This document shows, one piece after another, positions 25,571 to 35,327 of a DNA stretch of 64,000 nt. The notes under the pieces are model-generated. The model ran no database searches. It had not been told where the DNA came from and was given only the letters and a program-made list of their open reading frames with translations. Location of the stretch: positions 43,331 through 107,330 of the forward strand of contig JAFLTS010000006.1 in assembly GCA_022509185.1 (NCBI GenBank), written 5' to 3'. The stretch's first letter is position 1. Each line of letters starts with the position of its first letter. Source of the stretch: Muribaculaceae bacterium (GTDB lineage Bacteria; Bacteroidota; Bacteroidia; Bacteroidales; Muribaculaceae). The position numbers were made by a program, and so were the translations under genes.

Positions 25571-27583
25571 ATGAAAAAAGACACAATGGTTAAAGCCGCC
25601 GATAATATAAGGATACTCACCGCGGCAATGGTAGAAAAAGCAAAATCAGGCCATCCGGGGGGAGCCATGGGAGGCGCTGACTTTATCAATGTGCTTTTCA
25701 GCGAATATCTGATCTACGATCCTACCGATCCATTTTGGATGTGTCGCGACAGATTTTTCCTTGACCCGGGTCATATGTCACCGATGCTGTATTCTCAGCT
25801 TGCACTTACCGGTAAATACACTATGGACGACCTGCAAAATTTCCGTCAATGGGGAAGTAACACTCCGGGACATCCTGAATTAGATGTGGCAAGAGGAATA
25901 GAAAACACTTCTGGTCCTTTGGGACAAGGACATGCCTATGCCGTAGGAGCTGCGATAGCGGCCAAATGCCTTTATGCGCGCACCGGCAACCCCGGCTTCC
26001 TTAAGGAAAAAATCTATGCTTATATCTCAGATGGAGGTATCCAGGAAGAAATTTCACAAGGAGCCGGACAAATGGCAGGTCATCTTGGCCTGGACAATCT
26101 AATTATGTTTTATGATGCCAACGAGATTCAGCTTTCTACAGAAACTAAAGAAGTTTCTTCGGAAGACACAGCCATGAAATACCGTGCCTGGGGCTGGAAT
26201 GTGGCAGAAATCGACGGCAACGATGTAGACCAGATACGCCTGGCTCTTAACGAGGCAATAGCTGAGAAAGAACGTCCTACTCTAATAATCGGTCATACAA
26301 TTATGGGTAAGGGGGCCCGTAAAGCTGACAACACTTCCTACGAACGATCCACAAAGACCCATGGAGCTCCTTTGGGTGGAGAAGCTTATAGAAACACTGT
26401 AATCAACCTTGGAGGAGACCCCGATGCTCCATTTGAAATTTTCGATGAAGTTAAAGAACTTTATAAAGCACGTGGTGAGGCTTTGAAAAGTATCGTGGAA
26501 ACACGGAGAAAGGAAGAAGAAGAATGGGCATCCAAAAATAAGGAAAAGGCTGATAAACTTAAAGTTTGGTTTGAAAAGAAAGCACCTGAAATAAACTGGA
26601 ATAAAATTACTGTTAAACGCGATGAACCTACCCGAAATGCTTCGGGAGCAGTTTTGGCAGAATTGGCCTTGCAGGTGCCCAACATGATCGTGAGTTCCGC
26701 TGACCTGGCTGATTCCGATAAATCGGGAGCATTCCTTAAGAACAGTACCCCAATACGTAAAGATAATTTCCAGGGAGGATTCCTTCATGCCGGAGTATCT
26801 GAGCTCACAATGGCTTGTCTCTGCATAGGGATGACACTTCACGGAGGGCTTATTACCGCTTGTGCCACCTTCTTCGTATTTTCGGACTATATGAAACCTG
26901 CCATCCGTATGGCTGCCTTGATGCAACTGCCTGTTAAATTCGTTTGGAGCCACGACTCCTTCAGAGTGGGAGAAGACGGTCCAACCCATGAACCCGTAGA
27001 GCATGAAGCACAGATACGTCTATTGGAAAAGATGAAAAACCATAGCGGACGACCCTCCGTGCTGGTGCTTCGCCCGGCTGATGTAGATGAAACTATAGAG
27101 GCCTGGAAACTGGCAATGGAAAATATCAATACACCTACAGCCATAATCCTGTCTCGCCAGAATGTGGAAAGCCTCCCTCATGGCAACGATTATTCGGGAG
27201 TGGCAAAAGGCGGTTATATTGTGGCCGGCTCTGATGCAGATCCTGACGTTGTTGTGATTGGAACGGGTTCTGAAGTTTCCACTCTATCACAGGCTGCAGA
27301 CTTATTAAGGAAAGAGGGTGTTAAAGTCCAGGTGGTATCTGTTCCATCAGAATCTTTATTCCGTTTACAGCCTATAGCTTATCAGGAAAAGGTGCTACCT
27401 AAAGAGATAAAGAGATTCGGACTAACAGCCGGTCTTCCGGTAAATCTCCTGGGACTTGTGGGAGAAAATGGGAAGATTTGGGGATTGGATTCCTTTGGTT
27501 TCTCGGCTCCATTCAAAGTGCTTGAAGAGAAATTAGGATTCACACCTCAACAAGTATACCTCCATATAAAGGAGATCTTATAA
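25571..27583 (+). CDS. tkt: Transketolase
   Basis: 670 residues. Thiamine-diphosphate enzyme of the non-oxidative pentose phosphate pathway. The N-terminal domain has KSGHPGGAMGGADF, DPGHMSPMLYS, GPLGQGHAYAVGAA and the ThDP/metal-binding YISDGGIQEEISQGAGQMAGHLGLDNLIMFYDANEIQL. The pyrimidine domain has GVSELTMACLCIGMTLHGG and HDSFRVGEDGPTHEPVEHEA. The C-terminal domain follows with VVVIGTGSEVSTL. Length and motifs are complete. GDGGIQEG of most enzymes reads SDGGIQEE here. A single gene, convergent with the ClC gene. Confidence 0.97.
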   Translation: MKKDTMVKAADNIRILTAAMVEKAKSGHPGGAMGGADFINVLFSEYLIYDPTDPFWMCRDRFFLDPGHMSPMLYSQLALTGKYTMDDLQNFRQWGSNTPGHPELDVARGIENTSGPLGQGHAYAVGAAIAAKCLYARTGNPGFLKEKIYAYISDGGIQEEISQGAGQMAGHLGLDNLIMFYDANEIQLSTETKEVSSEDTAMKYRAWGWNVAEIDGNDVDQIRLALNEAIAEKERPTLIIGHTIMGKGARKADNTSYERSTKTHGAPLGGEAYRNTVINLGGDPDAPFEIFDEVKELYKARGEALKSIVETRRKEEEEWASKNKEKADKLKVWFEKKAPEINWNKITVKRDEPTRNASGAVLAELALQVPNMIVSSADLADSDKSGAFLKNSTPIRKDNFQGGFLHAGVSELTMACLCIGMTLHGGLITACATFFVFSDYMKPAIRMAALMQLPVKFVWSHDSFRVGEDGPTHEPVEHEAQIRLLEKMKNHSGRPSVLVLRPADVDETIEAWKLAMENINTPTAIILSRQNVESLPHGNDYSGVAKGGYIVAGSDADPDVVVIGTGSEVSTLSQAADLLRKEGVKVQVVSVPSESLFRLQPIAYQEKVLPKEIKRFGLTAGLPVNLLGLVGENGKIWGLDSFGFSAPFKVLEEKLGFTPQQVYLHIKEIL

Positions 27584-27594
27584 GAAAAAAGGAT

Positions 27595-29220
27595 TTATTT
27601 AGAAGTGGTCGATGGAGTTGCAGGGTTCTGCAGCTCCATTGCTTCATGTGCACGAAACCAAGCCAGGTGACGCACGAGTTTATAGTCTTCACCTCTGATA
27701 TGGGAGAAAACTCTCATCACAATGTAAGAAGAATAAACGGATAGTATTATCGCCAGCAGGAAAGCCAGGTTCGTTCCCATATTCATAACGATGAAAATAG
27801 TCATCATCGGCGCCTCAATACATCCTGCCATCACAGCAGCCATCCCTAATAAAACAAACACAGGAATGGGAAGATGAGTACCAAAGGCTGTATTACAAAA
27901 CATCGAGAAAAGAAACCCGGCGACAGCACCGGCATATAGAGTAGGGGCAAAATCACTCGATACTCCGCCACTTGCATTGCAGGCACCGCAGGCCCAGCAT
28001 TTTAAAATCAATATAATGGCGGCCACAATTATTAACCCCCAGTTGCCAAGGTGCATACCGTTGAGAACATCCCCGTTAGAGAGAGCCTCAAACTGGGTAT
28101 GGATCACATCAGACATCACAGGATAACCTACCCCATAAAGAGCGGGGAACAAGAGGAGACATACACCGATGGATGCCCCCCCGATAAGATTACGAATCCA
28201 TGGATTGGAGATCTTTATAAACAAGATATCCGTACGGTTTATCACTGCAGAATAATATATGGAATAAAAACCGCAACACACTCCAAGTGCCAATACAGCC
28301 CCATATTGGTCAGGATTTATAGAATCAGCCGGGAAAAACTCCGTGGGCACTTTGCATCCGTTGCATAGAAACACCATTCCATAAGACACCAGAGAAGCCA
28401 GCATTACACCAAGAATAGAGAGTGTGCCGATCTCCATCTTTAGAAACTCGAGTGTGAAAAGCAATCCTCCCACCGGAGATTGAAAAATACCGGAAATACC
28501 TGCTGCTGCTCCACAACCCACCAGGACTTTCACAAGTGGCATCTTCAGGTTAAGCCACTTACCAAGGTTGCTACCGATAGCAGCCCCGGAGATGGCTATC
28601 GGACCTTCCGAACCTGCTGAGCCGCCCAATCCGAGGGTTATTGTACCTCCTAAAATCGGAGAATATATCAAGTTTCCCTTTAATAGAAATTTACCCTTAT
28701 AAATCGAATGCATCAGCCGTGTCACTCCATGGGTAAGGTCAGTATGAATTACATAACGTGTGTAAATGCCGGCCAATAGAATACCCGCTATGGGGGTAAG
28801 CAACAACCACCAATTTATTCTATCGGACTTTATATGAGATAAAAATATTTCGGATGTTATGGATATAAGCCTATTGAATATATGGGCGCCAAATCCGGCA
28901 AATACCCCCACCACCACGGCAAGCCATAAAAGAAAAACAAAATCTGACATGTTTCGTCGATGCCAACGGTTGAATTTCTGCAACCATTCCGGCATATCCT
29001 TTTCCTGGGCAGACATATAATTTTGCCCTGAGGTAAGAGAATCGGCATCTTCTGCATCAATCTCACCCTTCAAAAGAGATGCCGTGCGTTTATCCTGATC
29101 AGAAACCCCGGTAGCTATTATATTGCTAATCTTCTGTTCAAGTTCCACGGATTTATCCTTATCCTTAGGATCAGGGGAAGGAGGTGAGATTTTATCCTGA
29201 CTGTCTTTTACAGAATCCAT
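27595..29220 (-). CDS. ClC-family chloride channel or H+/Cl- antiporter
   Basis: 541 residues with an 80-residue soluble N-terminus rich in charged residues and then about eleven membrane helices. The selectivity motifs are present: LGLGGSAGSEGPIAISGAA (GxEGP, with the gating Glu) and CNASGGVSSDFAPTLYAGAVAG (GGxFxP-like). There is no C-terminal CBS domain. Whether it is a channel or exchanger is not certain. It is divergent from the M16 protease gene, each with its own TAAATTTG box in the shared upstream region. Confidence 0.9.
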   Translation of the reverse strand: MDSVKDSQDKISPPSPDPKDKDKSVELEQKISNIIATGVSDQDKRTASLLKGEIDAEDADSLTSGQNYMSAQEKDMPEWLQKFNRWHRRNMSDFVFLLWLAVVVGVFAGFGAHIFNRLISITSEIFLSHIKSDRINWWLLLTPIAGILLAGIYTRYVIHTDLTHGVTRLMHSIYKGKFLLKGNLIYSPILGGTITLGLGGSAGSEGPIAISGAAIGSNLGKWLNLKMPLVKVLVGCGAAAGISGIFQSPVGGLLFTLEFLKMEIGTLSILGVMLASLVSYGMVFLCNGCKVPTEFFPADSINPDQYGAVLALGVCCGFYSIYYSAVINRTDILFIKISNPWIRNLIGGASIGVCLLLFPALYGVGYPVMSDVIHTQFEALSNGDVLNGMHLGNWGLIIVAAIILILKCWACGACNASGGVSSDFAPTLYAGAVAGFLFSMFCNTAFGTHLPIPVFVLLGMAAVMAGCIEAPMMTIFIVMNMGTNLAFLLAIILSVYSSYIVMRVFSHIRGEDYKLVRHLAWFRAHEAMELQNPATPSTTSK

Positions 29221-29264
29221 GCATCGAAATTACTACCGTTACTATAAAGAGCGAACTTTCTACG

Positions 29265-29272
29265 CAAATTTA
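29265..29272 (-). promoter_or_regulatory. Putative -7 box (TAAATTTG) for the ClC gene
   Basis: The minus strand reads TAAATTTG, 45 bases upstream of the ClC start. It is 14 bases from the divergent box at 29287. Confidence 0.4.
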
Positions 29273-29286
29273 GGCAGAAATTTTAT

Positions 29287-29294
29287 TAAATTTG
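29287..29294 (+). promoter_or_regulatory. Putative -7 box (TAAATTTG) for the M16 protease-dusB operon
   Basis: TAAATTTG lies 47 bases upstream of the ATG at 29342. Only the -7 element is convincing. Confidence 0.45.
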
Positions 29295-29341
29295 CCATTT
29301 AAGGGTAAAAGGGAGTCCTTGGCTCCAAAAAAACCAATAAA

Positions 29342-30583
29342 ATGCAGCATAAAGAAATTAAAAGCCCTTCTTATATATTAAAAACTTTAGATAACGGACT
29401 CCGGATGGTTATCTGCCGCCGGGAAGGACTCGTTAGTTATATCGGTGTGGTGGTGAACGCCGGAAGTCGTGATGAAAACCCGGCTCATGAAGGTCTTGCG
29501 CATTTTGTGGAACACACTATATTCAAAGGCACTGACCGACGCCGTGCCTGGCAGATTTCTTCAAGAATGGAAACCGTAGGTGGTGAACTAAATGCTTATA
29601 CCTCAAAAGAGGAAACCATGGTTTATACCAATGCTCCTACCGGTAATGAAGACAGAGCTTTGGAACTTCTTTCCGATCTTGTAACCTCAAGCCGTTTTCC
29701 CGAAAATGAGATAGACAAGGAAAGAGAGGTGATTGTGGAAGAAATTTACAGTTACCTTGACAATCCATCCGAAAGAGTTTACGATGAATTTGAGGAATTG
29801 GCTTACCGTGGTAGCGACCTGGCTCACAATATTTTAGGCACTCCCGAAAGTGTGAGATCCATCAGTAGCAAAGATTGCAGGGAGTTTCTCGAAAAAAATT
29901 ATGTTGCAGCCAATATGGTGGTATATTGTGTCACACCTCTGGCTGAGAATGTGATGGAGAAAAAAGTGGAAAAATATTTCCGGAATCTGCCGTCAAGTCT
30001 ACCGGTCCATCAAAGAAAATCACCTTTACCCATGGATTTTTTTGATGAAATCCGTAACAATGGCACCCATCAGGCTAATACTATCCTGGGAGTGAGGGCT
30101 TTCGGGCGAACAGATCATCGCAGATTTGCACTGTTTCTTCTAAACAACTACTTAGGGGGCCCGTGTCTGAATTCCGTTCTCAATCGCGAGTTAAGGGAGA
30201 AACGAGGATATGTATATACTGTAGACAGTAATGTGAGCCTTTTAAGCGACACCGGACTTTTGGTAATATATTTTGCTTGTGATCCTGTAAATATAAAAAA
30301 ATGTAGGAAAATAATCCAGCAAGAAGTCGATTCACTTTGTTCAGACACAATGAACGAACAACGATTTGAAAAAGTGAAAAAACAATATTGCGGCCAACTG
30401 ATCGCTTCCAGCGATAATATAGAAAATCGAGCCATGTCTTTGGGGAAAAGTCTTCTTTATTTTAATAAAGTACACGACATTTCCACTACCATCGGACATA
30501 TCATGGATGTCAGAGCATCTGAAATGAGAGATGTGGCTCAACTTATTTTCTCACCGGGCCTCTGTGGTCTTTCTCTGACATGA
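29342..30583 (+). CDS. M16 family (pitrilysin-like) zinc metallopeptidase
   Basis: 413 residues, no signal peptide. The inverted zinc motif is HFVEHTIFKGT (His-x-x-Glu-His, about residue 58), with a downstream Glu ligand in EREVIVEEIYSYLDN (about residue 135). The second half carries the non-catalytic M16_C domain (GGPCLNSVLNRELREKRGYVYTVDS). It resembles the mitochondrial processing peptidase-like proteases (YmxG/PqqL group) found across bacteria. It ends four bases before dusB, so the two are likely co-transcribed. Confidence 0.93.
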   Translation: MQHKEIKSPSYILKTLDNGLRMVICRREGLVSYIGVVVNAGSRDENPAHEGLAHFVEHTIFKGTDRRRAWQISSRMETVGGELNAYTSKEETMVYTNAPTGNEDRALELLSDLVTSSRFPENEIDKEREVIVEEIYSYLDNPSERVYDEFEELAYRGSDLAHNILGTPESVRSISSKDCREFLEKNYVAANMVVYCVTPLAENVMEKKVEKYFRNLPSSLPVHQRKSPLPMDFFDEIRNNGTHQANTILGVRAFGRTDHRRFALFLLNNYLGGPCLNSVLNRELREKRGYVYTVDSNVSLLSDTGLLVIYFACDPVNIKKCRKIIQQEVDSLCSDTMNEQRFEKVKKQYCGQLIASSDNIENRAMSLGKSLLYFNKVHDISTTIGHIMDVRASEMRDVAQLIFSPGLCGLSLT

Positions 30584-30587
30584 AGCC

Positions 30588-31574
30588 ATGAAGATTGGCA
30601 CTATTGATCTCGGCTCACGACCTGTAGTACTGGCACCTATGGAAGATGTCACGGATCCTTCCTTCCGATTGATCTGCAAGGAACAGGGAGCCGCAATGGT
30701 TTATACTGAATTTGTCTCCTCAGAGGCATTGGTGAGAGATATTCCTTCAACTGTCAGAAAACTTCAGATTAACGATGAGGAACGTCCGGTGGTGATTCAA
30801 ATATACGGGCGAGATCCGGAAGCCATGGTAGAAGCTGCAAGAATTGTGGAGAGAGCTAATCCTGATCTTATAGACATTAACTTTGGTTGCCCGGTGAAGA
30901 AAGTGGCCGGGAAGGGAGCCGGAGCCGGTATGTTGAGAGATATTCCCAAGCTTCTTTCAATAACTGAAAAAGTAGTAAAGGCTGTAAGCACTCCTGTTAC
31001 GGTTAAGACTCGTTTAGGATGGGATTGTGAAAACAAAATAATCGGAGATCTGGCTCCCAGGCTCCAGGATTGTGGAATAGCAGCACTCACAGTTCATGGA
31101 AGAACCCGTTCGCAGATGTATACCGGAGAAGCTGACTGGAACCCCATCGGGGCTTTAAAGGCCGACTCCCGCATAGAGATACCAATAATTGGAAACGGTG
31201 ATATCACCACCCCGGAGAAAGCTTTGGATGCATTTGAAACCTACAAGGTAGACGGAATAATGGTGGGTCGTGGAGCAATTGGGGCGCCATGGATTTTCCA
31301 TGAGATAAAACATTTCTTTGAAACAGGAGAAAAAAAGGAAGTGCCGGTGACTGAAAAGTTCGGAATGCTTATGCGCCAGATCCGGGAAAGTATAAAAAGC
31401 AAAGATGAACGAAGAGGTATTCTTCATATCCGACGTCATCTGGCCGCCACTCCCCTTCTTAAGGGCCTTCCGGATTTCCGCCCCCTGAGAATTAAAATGT
31501 TGCGTGCCGATACACTGGAGCAGCTTGCAGATATTTTTGAAGAGATCCAGACTATATATTTTCCTGAGGAATAA
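30588..31574 (+). CDS. dusB: tRNA-dihydrouridine synthase (DusB type)
   Basis: 328 residues. FMN-dependent enzyme reducing uridines in the tRNA D loop. A TIM barrel begins PVVLAPMEDVTDPSFRLICKE. The active-site loop DINFGCPVKKVAGKGAGAGML carries the catalytic Cys, VKTRLGWD follows, LTVHGRTRSQMYTGEADW binds FMN, and GNGDITTPEKA then IMVGRGAIGAPWIF are the phosphate-binding segments. The C-terminal helical domain has RRHLAATPLLKGLP. DusB versus other Dus groups is judged from motif pattern. Second gene of the operon with the M16 protease. Confidence 0.93.
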   Translation: MKIGTIDLGSRPVVLAPMEDVTDPSFRLICKEQGAAMVYTEFVSSEALVRDIPSTVRKLQINDEERPVVIQIYGRDPEAMVEAARIVERANPDLIDINFGCPVKKVAGKGAGAGMLRDIPKLLSITEKVVKAVSTPVTVKTRLGWDCENKIIGDLAPRLQDCGIAALTVHGRTRSQMYTGEADWNPIGALKADSRIEIPIIGNGDITTPEKALDAFETYKVDGIMVGRGAIGAPWIFHEIKHFFETGEKKEVPVTEKFGMLMRQIRESIKSKDERRGILHIRRHLAATPLLKGLPDFRPLRIKMLRADTLEQLADIFEEIQTIYFPEE

Positions 31575-31598
31575 TTATATTTACAAAAAATATTGTCT

Positions 31599-32441
31599 AT
31601 GAAAAATTTTAAGATATATATACTGGCCTGTTTAGTCTTTATTGGATATATGGCAGGCTATGCTGAGACTTATACAGTGGAAGTGGGTCAGTTTGAAAAG
31701 TTAAAAGTAAATGGTAACTTCAAACTTGTCTATAAAAATCTTCCTGACTCCACAGGCATGGCAAGATATATAGCCCCTGAAGGAAATGAGGGCCTTTACT
31801 TATTTACAAGCAAGGGCGACGGCTCTCTAAAAGTTGAGCCTTCTGATGATAAATGGGGAAATCTTGACCTACCCATTGTGTATGTTTATTCGGATTTCCT
31901 TTCTTCTATAGAAAGCTATTCTGACCAAAATGTGGAAGTGCTCAATCTTGTGCCTTGTGCATCTTTCAATATCAATCAGGTAGGCAACGGCACAATATCG
32001 GTAGACAACGTGAAGAGCAACAATGTTTCTGCATCCATCACTACCGGAAATGGCTCTATTTTCGTTTCGGGCACGTGTGTGAATGCTAAGTTCAGAATGG
32101 TAGGCGCCGGGCTTATTTCTGCAGACAGACTAAAAGCTGAAAATGTGAAATGCCGTATACTCGGCACCGGTAGTATCGGATGCTGGGCTGTAGATGATTT
32201 GAAGGTAACCGGATTAGGCACTACAAAAATTTACTACAAAGGAGATCCTACGGTAAAGAAAACAGGAGGTGGAAAACTGTTTGATTTGCCTGAAGAACTT
32301 GATGAAACAAGCTATTCCAAGTTAGGCACACCGATAGAAACCTTCACACCGTCAGATAATTCAAGTAATGACGACGAAGAAGAATACGATTCCGACGACG
32401 AAGACGACGACTATCAGACAATCGTGACAGCAGATGATTGA
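31599..32441 (+). CDS. Head GIN (DUF2807) domain secreted protein with acidic tail
   Basis: 280 residues from the ATG at 31599; the frame opens at a TTG six bases earlier. Signal peptide (MKNFKIYILACLVFIGYMAGYA), then the DUF2807 beta-helix: VGQFEKLKVNGNFKLVYKN, repeated short strands with NVKSNNVSASITTGNGSIFVSG and LKAENVKCRILGTGSIGCWA. The C-terminus is a low-complexity Asp/Glu tail (DDEEEYDSDDEDDDYQ), unusual for the family. Its function is unknown; an envelope or adhesin-like role is often assumed. The stop overlaps the flippase start by eight bases (ATGATTGA), so the two are translationally coupled. Confidence 0.85.
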   Translation: MKNFKIYILACLVFIGYMAGYAETYTVEVGQFEKLKVNGNFKLVYKNLPDSTGMARYIAPEGNEGLYLFTSKGDGSLKVEPSDDKWGNLDLPIVYVYSDFLSSIESYSDQNVEVLNLVPCASFNINQVGNGTISVDNVKSNNVSASITTGNGSIFVSGTCVNAKFRMVGAGLISADRLKAENVKCRILGTGSIGCWAVDDLKVTGLGTTKIYYKGDPTVKKTGGGKLFDLPEELDETSYSKLGTPIETFTPSDNSSNDDEEEYDSDDEDDDYQTIVTADD

Positions 32442-33909
32442 GTCACAGCCAAGCTCTTCTTCTGAACTAAAACGTAAGACTGCCGGCACCCTGAAATGGA
32501 ATACAGTGGACCGTATAGCCTCACAGGTGTTATACGGGGTTGTAGGGATTGTTCTGGCCAATGTGATCAGTCAGGAAGATTTTGGTCTTGTCGGTGCCCT
32601 TCTCGTTTTTCAAGCTTTTGCCATTATATTTGCCGACAGTGGTTTCGGAGCCGCATTATTGCGCCAAAAACACACTACCGAAAAAGATTATTCCACTGTT
32701 TTTTGGTTCAATCTCATTGTGAGTGTAGCCATCTATTTTATCCTTTGGTTTTGCGCTCCTCTGATTGCTGATATTTTTCAAAAAGACAGTCGGCTTATTC
32801 CTCTGTCTAAGATAATGTTCATCACTTTTGTTTTGAATGCTCTGGCTATAGTTCAAACAAATCGTTTGATGAAGATGATGGACGTGAAGATGATAGCAGT
32901 CTCCAATATTATAGCACAGATTGTGGGGGGAGGATTGGGTATTGGACTGGCTTTATACGGCTGGGGAGCATGGGCTTTGGTGTGGCAATCCGTATGTCTG
33001 GCAGCCGTGAAAACAGGTATTCTTTGGGCTACCGGTAAATGGATACCCAAGCATTGGATATCTAAAGAATCTTTCAGAAATATCTGGAGAATCGGTCTGA
33101 GTGTATTTTCTTCCTCGATGCTCAATACCCTTTTCTTAACTGTCTATTCCTTTGTAATCGGAGCATTTTATTCTTTACGTTCTCTTGGTGTGTATACGCA
33201 GGCGGATAAATGGAGCAAAATGGGTAGTGCGTCCCTGTCCCAAATATTCACAGCCAGTTTCATTCCTTTGTTGGCTAAAGTGCAAGACAATCATGAAGAT
33301 TTCAAAAGATATATGCAACGAATTAACCGTTTCACAGCCTTCCTTACATTTCCCATTCTGGCAGGTCTGGCTGTGACCGGAGAAGCTTTATTTCATACCT
33401 TTTTTGGGAATAAATGGGATTCAGCCATACCACTTTTTCAAATCTTGTGTGTAAGAGGAATTTTAGTGGTGCTTATATCTTTATTCGGGAATTATATGCT
33501 TGCCTTAGGATATGGCAAACGTCTTTTCAGCATAGAGCTTATAAAGGATGTTGCTATAGTAGTGGCGATTCTCTCCACTGTCTGGTTTAACTCTGTTGAA
33601 CTATTGGTATGGGGGCAGCTTTGGGCCTCCATAGCCACCTTTATTATTGTTATTTTAATGACTTCCAGGGCTACAGGTTATTCTGTCAGTGAGTTTATAA
33701 ACGATTTTCTTCTTTTTGCCGGAATCACCATTCTAATGTGTGTGGCTTGTTGGCTTCTATCGAAATTGTGGCTCACTCCGGTAGTTTCTCTTTTGGTTCA
33801 AGTTTGTGGTGGGGCAATTATTTTTCTGTGTTGTATGAAAATAAGAAAAGCTCCGGAATACTCCGAAGCTTTATCCTTTATTTTCGGTAGATTTAAAAAA
33901 TATTTTTAA
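32434..33909 (+). CDS. Polysaccharide flippase of the Wzx/MOP family
   Basis: 491 residues with about fourteen membrane helices. The N-terminus LKRKTAGTLKWNTVDRIASQVLYGVVGIVLA and then DFGLVGALLVFQAFAIIFADSGFGAALLRQ match lipopolysaccharide O-antigen and teichuronic-type flippases (Polysacc_synt_3 branch). They move lipid-linked oligosaccharide across the inner membrane. It overlaps the upstream head-GIN gene by eight bases. The linked glycosyltransferases are not adjacent, so the substrate is unknown. It is convergent with purC. Confidence 0.9.
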   Translation: MIESQPSSSSELKRKTAGTLKWNTVDRIASQVLYGVVGIVLANVISQEDFGLVGALLVFQAFAIIFADSGFGAALLRQKHTTEKDYSTVFWFNLIVSVAIYFILWFCAPLIADIFQKDSRLIPLSKIMFITFVLNALAIVQTNRLMKMMDVKMIAVSNIIAQIVGGGLGIGLALYGWGAWALVWQSVCLAAVKTGILWATGKWIPKHWISKESFRNIWRIGLSVFSSSMLNTLFLTVYSFVIGAFYSLRSLGVYTQADKWSKMGSASLSQIFTASFIPLLAKVQDNHEDFKRYMQRINRFTAFLTFPILAGLAVTGEALFHTFFGNKWDSAIPLFQILCVRGILVVLISLFGNYMLALGYGKRLFSIELIKDVAIVVAILSTVWFNSVELLVWGQLWASIATFIIVILMTSRATGYSVSEFINDFLLFAGITILMCVACWLLSKLWLTPVVSLLVQVCGGAIIFLCCMKIRKAPEYSEALSFIFGRFKKYF

Positions 33910-33925
33910 ATACCTTATCCCGGAT

Positions 33926-34885
33926 TTAAAAGTCTTTCCTTAGCGAAATAAGACAAGCCTCTACATTTGTCTTAATTCTATCGGAAAGATCCGTTCCATC
34001 AGCTTTATGGAATTTTTTTCCTGTGATATGCTCATATAATTCTATGTATCTTTCCGAAACGCTTTCAATGAATTCAGGCGTCATCTCAGGCACTTTCTGG
34101 CCTTCACGTCCCATAAATCCGTTTTCAATCAGCCATTGTCTCACAAATTCTTTGCTTAACTGCCTTTGTGGTTCCCCTTTTTCAAACCTTTCCTTATATC
34201 CCTCGGAATAAAAATATCGTGAAGAGTCAGGAGTATGTATTTCATCTATAAGAATCACCTTACCGTCTCTTATTCCAAACTCATATTTAGTGTCGACAAG
34301 GAGCAAGCCCTTTTCTTCTGCCATTTTTGAACCCAATTGGAAAAGCTTGCGGGTGTATTCCTCCATTTTTTTATAATGCTCTTCACTCACAAGTCCTTGC
34401 CGGATTATCTCTTCTCTTGAAATATTTTCATCATGGCCCTCTTCAGCCTTGGTTGTCGGTGTTATTATAGGTTCGGGAAATTTTTCATTTTCACGCATAC
34501 CATCGGGAAGTTTAACACCGCAAATCTCTCTCGCCCCGGCTTTATATTCACGCCAGGCGCTGCCTGTCAGATAACCCCTGATAATCATTTCCACGGGTAC
34601 CCCTTCAGCTTTAAGTCCTACTGTAGCCATAGGATCAGGAACTGCCATCTTCCAATTCGGCACTATATCAGCTGAAGCATCAAGAAAATAAGCTGCAATC
34701 TGATTCAACACCTGACCTTTGTAAGGAATTCCTTTAGGGAGGATCACATCAAATGCTGAAATCCTGTCGGTTGCAACCATCACCATTAAATCATCATTTA
34801 TGGTGTAAACATCACGCACTTTGCCATGATATACGGCGGTCTGACCCGGAAAGTGGAAATCTGTTTTTGTTAATGTAGTTGGCAT
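33926..34885 (-). CDS. purC: Phosphoribosylaminoimidazole-succinocarboxamide synthase
   Basis: 319 residues. SAICAR synthetase of de novo purine synthesis (ATP, CAIR and aspartate to SAICAR). It has the longer eukaryote-like form: [40 protein letters not shown] at the ATP site, [68 protein letters not shown], and a C-terminal part with [10 protein letters not shown]. This is the first of a long run of minus-strand genes. It probably has its own transcript. Confidence 0.96.
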   Translation of the reverse strand: MPTTLTKTDFHFPGQTAVYHGKVRDVYTINDDLMVMVATDRISAFDVILPKGIPYKGQVLNQIAAYFLDASADIVPNWKMAVPDPMATVGLKAEGVPVEMIIRGYLTGSAWREYKAGAREICGVKLPDGMRENEKFPEPIITPTTKAEEGHDENISREEIIRQGLVSEEHYKKMEEYTRKLFQLGSKMAEEKGLLLVDTKYEFGIRDGKVILIDEIHTPDSSRYFYSEGYKERFEKGEPQRQLSKEFVRQWLIENGFMGREGQKVPEMTPEFIESVSERYIELYEHITGKKFHKADGTDLSDRIKTNVEACLISLRKDF

Positions 34886-34935
34886 GAAAGTAATATGGTA
34901 AAATTATTAATTCGATTATCAGATGGAATCCTATA

Positions 34936-35205
34936 TCAATCGTTTGTGAAAACATATTCTGCGGCCAGACTTTCAATGGCAGCCTCATCAGGTTCCCATC
35001 GGCCCGGATTTTCTATGCTCATTTTCACAAGATCCATAACAGGATAATAGTCACAGTTCGGAAGATCGTTTTCAGGATCTGCAATATCCATACTCCAGTC
35101 TGTTGTATTTATTTCCAATTGCACATCGTCACTGTAGTTTTCTTCATCTTCAATATATTCTTCAACTAATGCACGAAGCTTCCTCCTAAATTCCTCAGTA
35201 TTCAT
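34936..35205 (-). CDS. Conserved acidic small protein
   Basis: 89 residues, strongly acidic (MNTEEFRRKLRALVEEYIED at the start, then DVQLEINTTDWSMDIADPEND), with no signal peptide and no recognised motif. It ends GRWEPDEAAIESLAAEYVF. Similar small proteins occur in Bacteroidota without known function. It lies 50 bases upstream of purC on the same strand; a link is possible but unproven. Confidence 0.7.
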   Translation of the reverse strand: MNTEEFRRKLRALVEEYIEDEENYSDDVQLEINTTDWSMDIADPENDLPNCDYYPVMDLVKMSIENPGRWEPDEAAIESLAAEYVFTND

Positions 35206-35222
35206 CTGTATTTATTTTTGAG

Positions 35223-35230
35223 CAAAATTA
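35223..35230 (-). promoter_or_regulatory. Putative -7 box (TAATTTTG) for the acidic small protein
   Basis: The minus strand reads TAATTTTG, 18 bases upstream of the start at 35205; may also serve purC. Confidence 0.45.
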
Positions 35231-35327
35231 AAAAGAAATTAATTAAGGGCAAAACCCTCTAAATGATTACAAGAAACCACCTTTTTCCTATATTAAGCTT
35301 CAAAGAACAAGGGGTTACCAAGAACAG

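Noticed and set aside
26282..27004. A 240-codon frame opposite transketolase.
   Set aside because: It is a shadow of the conserved transketolase frame; no domain is recognisable.
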